A stretch of DNA of 5,450 nucleotides, from NCBI GenBank assembly GCA_008501575.1, contig QQUO01000208.1, positions 1 through 5,450 on the forward strand, given 5' to 3'. Below are positions 1 to 5,406 of the stretch, piece after piece (positions within the stretch are counted from its first letter, which is position 1; each line of letters begins with the position of its first letter). The stretch is from Pseudomonadota bacterium (GTDB taxonomy: Bacteria > Pseudomonadota > Gammaproteobacteria > Xanthomonadales > Marinicellaceae). The position numbers were made by a program, and so were the translations under genes. Under the pieces are notes generated by a model. The model was not told where the DNA came from, did not search any database, and saw nothing but the letters and a program-made list of their open reading frames with translations.

Positions 1-1061
1 AATAAGGCATTTAATCGTAAATAAGCTTGTTCAATCGTTTTATCGGCAGCCACCATGGGTTCCAGGGCATTGCTCAAATCGCGGCCGTTTTGAACCAGCA
101 GTATGAGTTCGTTGTTGATGTCTTCGTTTTCGAGCAACTCCTCCATGGAACGGCGGTTATCGAGTGACACCAATGTGCTTTGGGTTTTTTTTAGGCTGAT
201 GTCGAAATCAAAAAAAGTGTCCTGTATGGCATGAAAGCCGCCCGGGACTTCACCAACAGCGGTTTTTATATCGACCAAAAGTTCTTTGCATTGCCGGCTG
301 GTGATGTTCTGGCTAAAAAATCGTTCAGCAATTCCTGATAATTGATGGGATTCGTCGATAATAATCACTTCGGCATTGGGCAACAGCTCACCAAAGCCCT
401 CTTCTTTTAAGGCCATATCCGCCAACAGTAAATGGTGATTAATCACTAAAATATCGGCATTCATGGCGCGGTTACGGGCACGATAAACAAAGCAATCATT
501 GTAAAAATCACAGTCTTTACCGAGACAGTTTTCGGCGGTGGAGGTAATTTCTCTTTGAACGATACTGTTATTGAGCTCCTCGCTGAGTTCCACCAAGTCA
601 CCGGAATCGGTGGTTTCTGTCCATGATGGCAGTAAGCGATACAGGGCTTTATTGGCGGGATAGCGAGAAACCGCATTGTGCAGAGATTTCTGATAACGGT
701 ATCGACACAGGTAGTTATTACGGCCTTTGAGCAATCGAATTGAGGGGTTTTTGGTGAACTTTAATTGTGACAACAAAAAGGGCAAATCTTTATTAAAGAG
801 TTGGTCTTGTAGGTTTTTAGTACCGGTTGAGATAATGGTTTTTTTACCAGATAGCAAGGCAGGCACCAAATAGGCAAACGTTTTTCCGGTACCGGTACCG
901 GCTTCGGCAATCAGGGTTTCTTTGTTTACAATCACATCGGCGATGGTCTGGGCCAAATCAAGCTGGGTTTGGCGAGCCTGAAAACCGTCCATGGCTTGAT
1001 CCAGCAGGCCATCTTTGCCCAATACCTGTTGTATATCCATATCAGGGCGTGTGACAGTCAT
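1..1061 (-). CDS. yoaA: YoaA/DinG-family ATP-dependent DNA helicase, N-terminal part (C-terminus beyond window)
   Basis: This is a superfamily 2 (XPD/DinG-like) 5'-3' DNA helicase with an iron-sulfur cluster. E. coli YoaA acts in DNA damage tolerance with the polymerase III subunit HolC; the partner here is unknown. Reading from the ATG at 1061, 353 codons are open to the window edge. Walker A (EAGTGTGKT) is at residues 53-61. Motif Ia (ISTGTKNLQDQL) is at about 77-88. The four cluster cysteines are C119 (in YLCR), C179, C184 and C190. VINHHLLLADM follows at 206-216, and the Walker B box reads DESH (236-239) instead of the usual DEAH. The order and wording match E. coli YoaA closely; the C-terminal helicase half lies outside. 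The start is uncertain. ATG 1061 overlaps the lipoprotein gene by 20 bp, while the in-frame ATG at 1040 begins one base after that gene's stop and fits the E. coli N-terminus slightly better. Neither has a clear Shine-Dalgarno, so translational coupling is likely. Confidence 0.93.
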   Translation of the reverse strand, partial: MTVTRPDMDIQQVLGKDGLLDQAMDGFQARQTQLDLAQTIADVIVNKETLIAEAGTGTGKTFAYLVPALLSGKKTIISTGTKNLQDQLFNKDLPFLLSQLKFTKNPSIRLLKGRNNYLCRYRYQKSLHNAVSRYPANKALYRLLPSWTETTDSGDLVELSEELNNSIVQREITSTAENCLGKDCDFYNDCFVYRARNRAMNADILVINHHLLLADMALKEEGFGELLPNAEVIIIDESHQLSGIAERFFSQNITSRQCKELLVDIKTAVGEVPGGFHAIQDTFFDFDISLKKTQSTLVSLDNRRSMEELLENEDINNELILLVQNGRDLSNALEPMVAADKTIEQAYLRLNAL

Positions 1062-1506
1062 TCAGTGCGCTGAGGGCTTTACTTTGGGTTTGGATATCAC
1101 CCATGGCTTCAGCGGCCAGAGCCAGGGTTTGTCGGGACTGGCTACACAAGGGTTCGGATTTGGGGCCTGTGTTAACCACAATGTCAGCCCAATAAGCGGC
1201 TTGACGGTAGCGCCCATCGGCGAGATAAGCTTCGGCCAGTCTTTGTTGGATCTCAGTGGTGGCCGGACTGATTTGTAAGGCCCGTTGTAAATGATTAATG
1301 GCATCGGTGGTTTGACCTTCGCTCAAGGCGTGGTCGGCTTGTTGTAGCAAAGGTCGCACGGAATCCGGGGCTTGGTTTTGACTGGTAATACGGGCTTGCT
1401 GGCTGGTGTCCTGGCCTTCGGTTTTGGTGCTGTCTTGTCTTTGGCTACAATGACTGAGCAATAAAACTGCGATAATAAGGCCGGTGACTTTTAATAGTTT
1501 GTTCAT
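1042..1506 (-). CDS. TPR-containing lipoprotein, putative LpoP-like activator of PBP1b
   Basis: This 154-residue exported protein starts with a lipoprotein-type signal: MNK, a hydrophobic stretch (residues 7-17) and Cys20. The residue before the cysteine is His (LLSHC), which is atypical for a lipobox. Residues 21-50 are Gln/Ser/Thr-rich and probably a flexible linker. Two TPR-like helical pairs follow at about 51-84 (ADHALSEGQTTDAINHLQRA) and 85-118 (RLAEAYLADGRYRQAAYWAD), then a further helical stretch with C121 and C151. In Pseudomonas aeruginosa the PBP1b activator LpoP is a TPR lipoprotein encoded beside the PBP1b gene. Here a UB2H-containing PBP1b gene lies upstream on the same strand, so I infer the same role: outer-membrane anchored and stimulating PBP1b. 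The two genes are separated by the nuclease/repeat island. A GATAAT box (1543-1548, minus) could be a -10 but has no good -35. No clear Shine-Dalgarno precedes the ATG. It could instead be an unrelated TPR lipoprotein. Confidence 0.85.
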   Translation of the reverse strand: MNKLLKVTGLIIAVLLLSHCSQRQDSTKTEGQDTSQQARITSQNQAPDSVRPLLQQADHALSEGQTTDAINHLQRALQISPATTEIQQRLAEAYLADGRYRQAAYWADIVVNTGPKSEPLCSQSRQTLALAAEAMGDIQTQSKALSALNDCHTP

Positions 1507-1574
1507 GGTGGCTGTGATAACGGTAAGACGGTAGTTTAACGAATTATCGGGAAATTTGTTATGGCTTGGGGTTT

Positions 1575-1623
1575 ATATTTTTTATTTATCATGGGCCTCC
1601 GGGTCAAGCCCGAAGGTGTCGCG
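1575..1623. repeat. Left copy of a 49-bp direct repeat flanking the GIY-YIG gene
   Basis: This 49-bp stretch matches 2099-2147 without gaps at 44 of 49 positions by eye. It has an A/T-rich first part (ATAT...TTTATTTA.CATGGG) and a G/C-rich hairpin. The hairpin pairs 1596-1603 with 1609-1616 around the loop TCAAG, with one mismatched pair. The two copies have the same orientation and bracket the GIY-YIG gene. Confidence 0.85.
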
Positions 1624-1705
1624 TTGGGGAAAGCTCAGTCGATACTTTGGCTGCCACTTCCGCATCCTTGCAGGCGACGTCTTCGGGCACCGACCCGGAG
1701 ACCCA
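1592..1705. repeat. REP-doublet (REPIN/BIME-like) inverted repeat element
   Basis: Two related G/C-rich arms face each other. The left arm 1592-1623 is TGGGCCTCCGGGTC-AA-GCCCGAAGG..GTCGC. The complement of 1673-1705 is TGGGTCTCCGGGTC-GGT-GCCCGAAGA..GTCGC. Each arm is itself an imperfect hairpin, so single strands can fold as two small hairpins or one long one around a 49-nt spacer (1624-1672). This is the architecture of REP doublets, which are usually multicopy and mobilised by a transposase encoded elsewhere. The minus strand is open across the element from 1735 to a TGA at 1606-1604 and would read KSFAFVHVVNWVSGS and so on. I regard that as a property of the repeat rather than a gene. Confidence 0.75.
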
Positions 1706-1735
1706 GTTCACTACGTGAACAAAAGCGAAGCTTTT
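1706..1735 (-). terminator. Two tandem 6-bp hairpins after the GIY-YIG gene, possible weak terminator
   Basis: There are two perfect adjacent hairpins: GTTCAC-TAC-GTGAAC (1706-1720) and AAAAGC-GAA-GCTTTT (1721-1735). On the minus strand they begin 8 bases after the nuclease stop codon. The second ends in GCTTTTGTT, a short U-run. The stems are short and one is A/T-rich, so termination is possible but unproven. They may instead be the outer part of the neighbouring repeat element. Confidence 0.35.
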
Positions 1736-1743
1736 CAAAAATT

Positions 1744-2034
1744 TTATTGAATGACTAAATCCCATAAATCATCCCAGTTTGGGTTATCCTTTTCAATAAG
1801 ATCAATCTCCCACTGCCGTTTCCATTTTTTATGTTGTTTTTCACGTAATGCGGCATCTGTCATCAGGTCATATTGCTCAAAGTAGACCAGTTTCTTTACA
1901 CTGTATTTTTGTGTGAACCCAGACAATAGCTCATTCTTGTGCTGATAAACCCTTTTCTTTAGGTTATCTGTTGAGCCAATATACAATGTGCCGTTTTGTT
2001 TTGAAGCTAAGATGTAAGTTGCTGGATTTTTCAT
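1744..2034 (-). CDS. Small GIY-YIG domain nuclease-like protein
   Basis: This 96-residue protein is almost entirely one GIY-YIG domain, the catalytic module of UvrC and some homing endonucleases, which cleaves phosphodiester bonds with a metal ion. The motifs are in place: TYILAS (6-11, GIY position) and LYIGST (17-22, YIG position). The catalytic Arg28 and His32 lie in NLKKRVYQH, and the metal-binding Glu65 in ALREKQHKKW. The C-terminus ends with the NPNWDDLW signature seen in small stand-alone members (UPF0213/YhbQ-like families). There is no separate DNA-binding domain. It has its own strong-looking promoter and lies between two direct repeats, which sets it apart from the flanking genes and suggests it arrived with them. 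The biological role of stand-alone members is poorly known; a repeat-associated DNA-processing role is only inference. No clear Shine-Dalgarno precedes the ATG. Confidence 0.92.
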   Translation of the reverse strand: MKNPATYILASKQNGTLYIGSTDNLKKRVYQHKNELLSGFTQKYSVKKLVYFEQYDLMTDAALREKQHKKWKRQWEIDLIEKDNPNWDDLWDLVIQ

Positions 2035-2069
2035 TGATATAACTGAAATTTCTTATAGCGATTATATCA
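2035..2069. promoter_or_regulatory. Inverted repeat across the GIY-YIG promoter and leader, candidate operator
   Basis: A perfect 8-bp inverted repeat, TGATATAA (2035-2042) and TTATATCA (2062-2069), is separated by 19 bp. One arm covers the extended -10 element and the other touches the start codon. A small palindrome GAAATTTC (2045-2052) lies between. Only part of the upstream arm would be transcribed, so a DNA-level operator is more plausible than an RNA hairpin. A/T-rich repeats can arise by chance. Confidence 0.4.
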
Positions 2070-2089
2070 GTTAGAGAAAATAACAGTAA
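2061..2089 (-). promoter_or_regulatory. Extended -10 promoter of the GIY-YIG gene
   Basis: On the minus strand there is a perfect extended -10, TGATATAAT (2069-2061), preceded at 17 bp by a weak -35, TTACTG (2089-2084). Transcription would start near 2053-2055, leaving a leader of about 20 nt before the ATG at 2034. Confidence 0.6.
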
Positions 2090-2098
2090 GCCAGCTAA

Positions 2099-2147
2099 AT
2101 ATCATTTATTTAACATGGGCCTACGGGTCAAGCCCGAAGGCGTCGCG
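2099..2147. repeat. Right copy of the 49-bp direct repeat flanking the GIY-YIG gene
   Basis: This copy is in the same orientation as 1575-1623, with 5 mismatches. It retains the hairpin (2120-2127 pairing with 2133-2140, loop TCAAG). The inverted partner arm and tandem hairpins of the left element are missing here, so it is a singlet or a truncated end. It lies just upstream of the nuclease promoter. Confidence 0.85.
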
Positions 2148-2190
2148 GATTAGGGTTTAATCAAGTCTGAAGTTGTTGCTGTCAAAAGCC

Positions 2191-2243
2191 AGACCTTATG
2201 GCGTCATGAGCATGACGAAATTTGTTAATTAATACAAAGGTCT
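2191..2243 (-). terminator. Nested inverted repeats directly after the mrcB stop, possible 3' structure or terminator
   Basis: The outer arms AGACCTT (2191-2197) and AAGGTCT (2237-2243) are perfectly complementary and abut the mrcB stop codon at 2244. Inside them is a perfect hairpin CGTCATG-AG-CATGACG (2202-2217). There is also an A/T-rich stem TTTGT/ACAAA (2221-2225 with 2234-2238) that competes with the end of the outer helix. On the mrcB transcript the outer stem is followed by GGCTTTTG, a poor U-tract. This could be a 3' stabilising structure, a weak terminator or a protein-binding palindrome. Confidence 0.4.
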
Positions 2244-4298
2244 CTACAGATTTTTAAACAGGTTGGCCCAGAGGATAAGGGCGCCGTTGCTACCGGTGTA
2301 GGGGGTGGGTTTATTGTCGTCGCGGCCAATCCATACGGTCATCAGGTAATCTTGATTAAAGCCTGAAAACCAGCTGTCGCGACCATTGTTGGTGGTGCCG
2401 GTTTTGCCAAACAAGGGTTTGGGTAAGTGAAAAGTGGTGGTTAATCGGTGCGCGGTACCGGTGGTGGTGATGGCGTTAAGGGCTGTGTTAATGGCGTCAA
2501 TGTGAGCAATATTGATGTTTTGTTTGCGCGGTTGGACGGCGCGTGACAGGGTTCTGTTATCTTGGTCGGTGACACTGATAATGGCATTAATTTGGCTGGT
2601 GTTACCGCGTGAGGCGAACAGGCTGAACAAATGTTGAACTTCAAAAGGCGTTAATTCAAGGGCACCTAAGAATAACGCGGGGTGGGCGTTATGACGGATA
2701 TTTAGACCGAGTTTATTTAAGAATTTAAGCAAGTTATCTAAACCAATTTTAACACCTAAATCAACAGTGGCCTGATTGCGTGATTGCACCAGGGCTTGTC
2801 TGGCGGTGATGATACCGAGGCCTTTATTATCCCAGTTTTTCGGTTGCCAGGGACCTTGAGGTGTTTTGATGCTGATGGGACCATCGTGTAATTCGGTGTT
2901 TAAATCAAATCCTGGCACAGTTTCTAAAGCCGCCAAATAAATAAAAGGTTTAATTAACGATCCAATTTGGCGTTTGGCCAATAACGCACGGTTAAAGTGT
3001 GATTGTGGACTTTTTGAGCCGGTGAGTGCCAATAGGCCGCCTGATTGGCTGTGACTAACGACAATGGCTGTTTCCACTTGATCTGATAACCATTGGTCAG
3101 TTTTTTGAGCAGTTTGACTGGTGCGGTATTGAATGTAGGGATCCAGGTGGGTGAAAATTCTTAAGCCCTTTTGTTTCAGTTCCGCGCTTGAAAACCGGGC
3201 ACGAATTTGGCGTTTGACCACATCGATGTAATTGTCATAATCGCCTTTGATTTGACGGCTTTGCGAGAGTTTCAAGGGTGTGTTTTTAGCGGTTTGATGG
3301 GTTGTGTCGTCAATAACACCGGTTTCTAACCAACTGTTCAGCACCACATTACGCCGTGTCAGTGCACGTTTTGGGTGTTTGTAGGGGTTGTACCATGAGG
3401 GGCCTTTAATCAGTCCGATTAAGGTGGCTTGTTCAGCAATATTGAGCTGCTGTACATTCTTGGCAAAATAAAACTGGGCGGCTTCAACCACGCCATGTAT
3501 GGCGATACGACCGTTTTGGCCCCAGTATATTTCATTAAAGTACAGGGCTAAGATTTCTTGTTTGCTGAGTTTGGTTTCCAGCAAGGTGGCGGCCAGTAAT
3601 TCATGCAGTTTACGTAACAGTGTTTGTTCACTGTAATGTAGTTTATTTTTAACTAACTGTTGGGTAAGGGTGCTGCCGCCTTGCACAATGCCCCCGGCCA
3701 TCAGGTTTTTAACCGCTGCACGGGCAATGCCTGACCAGGAGACACCATGGTGATGTTTAAAATCTCGGTCTTCCACCGCTTGTAGACCCATCACCATAGA
3801 ATCAGGAATCTCGTTCAATACAATTGGTCGGCGATTTTCAAAATCCTGGTTATAAAAGCGGCCAATAACTTTCGGTTCTAACCGTGCCAGGTTCGGGCTG
3901 ATGGTGGTAATTCGGTTATTGTTAAGCGTCAATTTGATGCGGGTGGCGTGGTCCTGACCGTCGGAAAAATGAAAACCTTTTGTATGGATTTCATAATGGT
4001 TAGCTTGCTGATGGTATTGGCCTATACCCGGCGAGCCATTAACTGGTTGATAACCCAATAAATCCAATTCAAAATTGAGTGCTGCGGCACTGAGCTTACG
4101 GTTGGAATAAAGCTCCAGAGCACGGGCGTAGATGACCGATGGTATTTCAAATCGATCATGGGCAATGGTGGTGGTAACATGGTTGATATAGGCATACCAA
4201 GGCACAATCAAACCAAGTATCATACCGGTTAAAAATAACAGGCCGCGTATAAACCAAAATTTAAATTGTCCGCTTCGTTTAGTCACAAAATGTGGCAA
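2244..4298 (-). CDS. mrcB: Penicillin-binding protein 1B, bifunctional peptidoglycan glycosyltransferase/transpeptidase
   Basis: This class A PBP polymerises lipid II and cross-links the peptides in the periplasm. Its 684 residues begin with a short basic cytoplasmic tail and a membrane anchor at about 15-38. A UB2H-like domain follows at about 53-140 (IPSVIYARALELY...), the docking site for Lpo activators. The GT51 domain has catalytic Glu176 in EDRDF, QGGSTLTQQLVKN at 206-218, RKLHE at 229-233 and the second Glu256 in NEIYWGQ. The transpeptidase has SLIK (Ser447 nucleophile, Lys450), SRN (506-508) and KTGT (632-635). All catalytic residues are present, so it should be fully active. It is shorter than E. 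coli PBP1b (844 residues), mainly at the two ends. The start is unusual: no in-frame ATG precedes the membrane segment, and a stop lies 6 bases upstream of the TTG at 4298. GTG at 4286 is the alternative. The presumed activator gene lies downstream beyond the nuclease island. Confidence 0.96.
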   Translation of the reverse strand: MPHFVTKRSGQFKFWFIRGLLFLTGMILGLIVPWYAYINHVTTTIAHDRFEIPSVIYARALELYSNRKLSAAALNFELDLLGYQPVNGSPGIGQYHQQANHYEIHTKGFHFSDGQDHATRIKLTLNNNRITTISPNLARLEPKVIGRFYNQDFENRRPIVLNEIPDSMVMGLQAVEDRDFKHHHGVSWSGIARAAVKNLMAGGIVQGGSTLTQQLVKNKLHYSEQTLLRKLHELLAATLLETKLSKQEILALYFNEIYWGQNGRIAIHGVVEAAQFYFAKNVQQLNIAEQATLIGLIKGPSWYNPYKHPKRALTRRNVVLNSWLETGVIDDTTHQTAKNTPLKLSQSRQIKGDYDNYIDVVKRQIRARFSSAELKQKGLRIFTHLDPYIQYRTSQTAQKTDQWLSDQVETAIVVSHSQSGGLLALTGSKSPQSHFNRALLAKRQIGSLIKPFIYLAALETVPGFDLNTELHDGPISIKTPQGPWQPKNWDNKGLGIITARQALVQSRNQATVDLGVKIGLDNLLKFLNKLGLNIRHNAHPALFLGALELTPFEVQHLFSLFASRGNTSQINAIISVTDQDNRTLSRAVQPRKQNINIAHIDAINTALNAITTTGTAHRLTTTFHLPKPLFGKTGTTNNGRDSWFSGFNQDYLMTVWIGRDDNKPTPYTGSNGALILWANLFKNL

Positions 4299-4388
4299 TG
4301 TTCACATAAAATAAGGCGAAATATTAACACGAGATTAAAGACTTGTGAGTACAATAAGGCCGTTCATAACAATTATTGAGGAATAACA
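4299..4388. promoter_or_regulatory. Divergent intergenic region between mrcB and the exported-protein gene
   Basis: These 90 bp must hold promoters for both directions. For the plus-strand gene a good Shine-Dalgarno GAGGA (4378-4382) lies 6 bases before the ATG at 4389. A TACAAT box (4350-4355) is a candidate -10; the best -35 match, TTAACA (4324-4329), is 20 bp away, which is too far for confidence. For mrcB only weak A/T-rich boxes such as TAATAT are visible, and there is no Shine-Dalgarno. An in-frame ATG-TGA pair (4307-4302, minus) sits just ahead of the TTG start. Confidence 0.5.
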
Positions 4389-5153
4389 ATGCGCATGAAA
4401 ACGCAATTACTAACAATTTTAGGGGCTGGTACTTTATTATTTGGTGCAGCCGTGGCTGACACGACATTGGTGTATGGAGATAACAGTGGTCAGGAAACCA
4501 CCCGTATGTTACTCACTGCAGATGCAGTAAAGATTACTTCTCATGCTGATACCAAGACAGCAGTCATATTTAATGGCAATAAAACTGAGTTTGTTGTGGT
4601 TAATCATGATGATAAAAGTTTTATGGTATTTGGTGAGAAAGAAATTGAGGCTTTATCCGATGTATCGGCCATGATGGATCGTATGATTGAAAAACAAATG
4701 GCCAACATTCCTGAAGCGCAACGTGAACAAATGCGCGGTATGATGGAATCCATGATTAAAGGTCAAATGGCAAAGCAAAACGCAGCACCAATTTATGAAA
4801 AAAATGGAGACAGTAAGGAATTCAATGGTTATCACTGTGATGTGGTGGTTAAAACCGTTGACGGTAAAAGCAGCGGTGATTTTTGTGTTGCAGAATATGG
4901 CAAACTGGATGTGGCGCCGGCTGAGTATGCGGTGATTGCCAAATTCATGAAAATTGCAGAAAAAATGGCTTCACAATTTGGTCAGGACAACAGTATGAAT
5001 TTTTCTGCCATTGGTCAGGTGTTGCCGGTTTATTTTAAAGACAGCCAACAAACCGGCATTTTAATGGATGTGAAAAAGGGTAAAATCGATGCCTCGCTTA
5101 TGGTTGTGCCTGAAGGTTATCAACAACAAGAATTGCCCAAAGAAATGTTTTAA
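4389..5153 (+). CDS. Exported methionine-rich protein, DUF4412-like
   Basis: This 254-residue protein has a clear Sec signal peptide: MRMK, a hydrophobic core at 7-18, and predicted cleavage after AVA at residue 23. There is no lipobox, so it should be periplasmic or secreted. The mature part starts with beta-rich sequence (TTLVYGD, KTAVIFNGNKTEFVVVNHDDKSFMVF). A helical segment at 93-130 follows with nine methionines, then a domain with two cysteines (C150, C166) that could form a disulfide. The layout resembles DUF4412-type periplasmic proteins of unknown function. The methionine cluster might bind copper or act as an oxidation buffer, but nothing nearby supports that. The start is well placed after GAGGA; a second in-frame ATG two codons later is less well spaced. 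It is transcribed alone, diverging from mrcB and ending in its own terminator. An envelope role linked to PBP1b is possible only by proximity. Confidence 0.88.
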   Translation: MRMKTQLLTILGAGTLLFGAAVADTTLVYGDNSGQETTRMLLTADAVKITSHADTKTAVIFNGNKTEFVVVNHDDKSFMVFGEKEIEALSDVSAMMDRMIEKQMANIPEAQREQMRGMMESMIKGQMAKQNAAPIYEKNGDSKEFNGYHCDVVVKTVDGKSSGDFCVAEYGKLDVAPAEYAVIAKFMKIAEKMASQFGQDNSMNFSAIGQVLPVYFKDSQQTGILMDVKKGKIDASLMVVPEGYQQQELPKEMF

Positions 5154-5173
5154 AAAGTACATTAAATTTTCTG

Positions 5174-5206
5174 AAAGCCCCGTTTTTATATTCGGGGCTT
5201 TTTTTA
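5174..5206 (+). terminator. Rho-independent terminator of the exported-protein gene
   Basis: A perfect 9-bp stem AAAGCCCCG (5174-5182) and CGGGGCTTT (5193-5201) encloses a 10-nt loop, and a run of seven Ts covers 5199-5205. It starts 20 bases after the stop codon. The A-run on the 5' side also gives some activity in the opposite direction. Confidence 0.95.
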
Positions 5207-5391
5207 TTCGTAAATATGCTCATGCCATACCCAATAATAACTCGCAGCCAATTGAGCTCATTTGGGCTGATTATCCGCTAAAAAGTCAACTTAAGAACCA
5301 CCACCGCGTAAATTTTTATTAAAAAAGCCAAGTCTATGCGCAGCTCCATCACATTCGTTCTTAGTTATAAATATACCTCGCTCCCCTCTTT
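5207..5391. other. Intergenic stretch without a recognisable gene
   Basis: No ORF with convincing coding character, tRNA or repeat is seen here. A short palindrome TGAGCTCA (5253-5260) sits between imperfect arms AGCCAA (5246-5251) and TTGGGCT (5262-5268), too weak to call. The overlapping plus-strand frame from 5089 to 5322 is a shadow of the preceding gene and its terminator. Confidence 0.6.
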
Positions 5392-5400
5392 TGGTAGAAT
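5392..5400 (+). promoter_or_regulatory. Extended -10 promoter in front of the right-edge gene
   Basis: TGGTAGAAT is an extended -10 (TGn plus TAGAAT, 5 of 6 to consensus), followed by GCGCGC. No good -35 is seen at 16-18 bp. The predicted transcription start is at about 5406-5408, coinciding with the ATG at 5407. Confidence 0.55.
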
Positions 5401-5406
5401 GCGCGC

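Noticed and set aside
461..676. Minus-strand 71-codon ORF
   Set aside because: It is an alternative frame within the helicase gene, whose own frame shows all expected motifs.
886..901. Tandem CCGGTA repeat
   Set aside because: It encodes the Gly-Thr-Gly-Thr of the helicase Walker A motif, so coding explains it.
1015..1278. Plus-strand 87-codon ORF
   Set aside because: It is antisense to the TPR lipoprotein, which has a signal peptide and TPR pattern on the other strand.
1604..1735. Minus-strand open frame KSFAFVHVVNWVSGS... considered as a small gene
   Set aside because: It has no ATG start and consists almost wholly of hairpin repeats; it is better explained as repeat sequence and is reported as such.
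1556..1758. Two overlapping plus-strand ORFs of 64-65 codons across the repeat element
   Set aside because: They lie within the inverted-repeat element, have no start context, and are open only because of the G/C-rich repeat composition.
5246..5268. Palindrome with imperfect arms in the right intergenic region
   Set aside because: The stem is short and bulged, with no promoter or U-tract around it; chance is sufficient.
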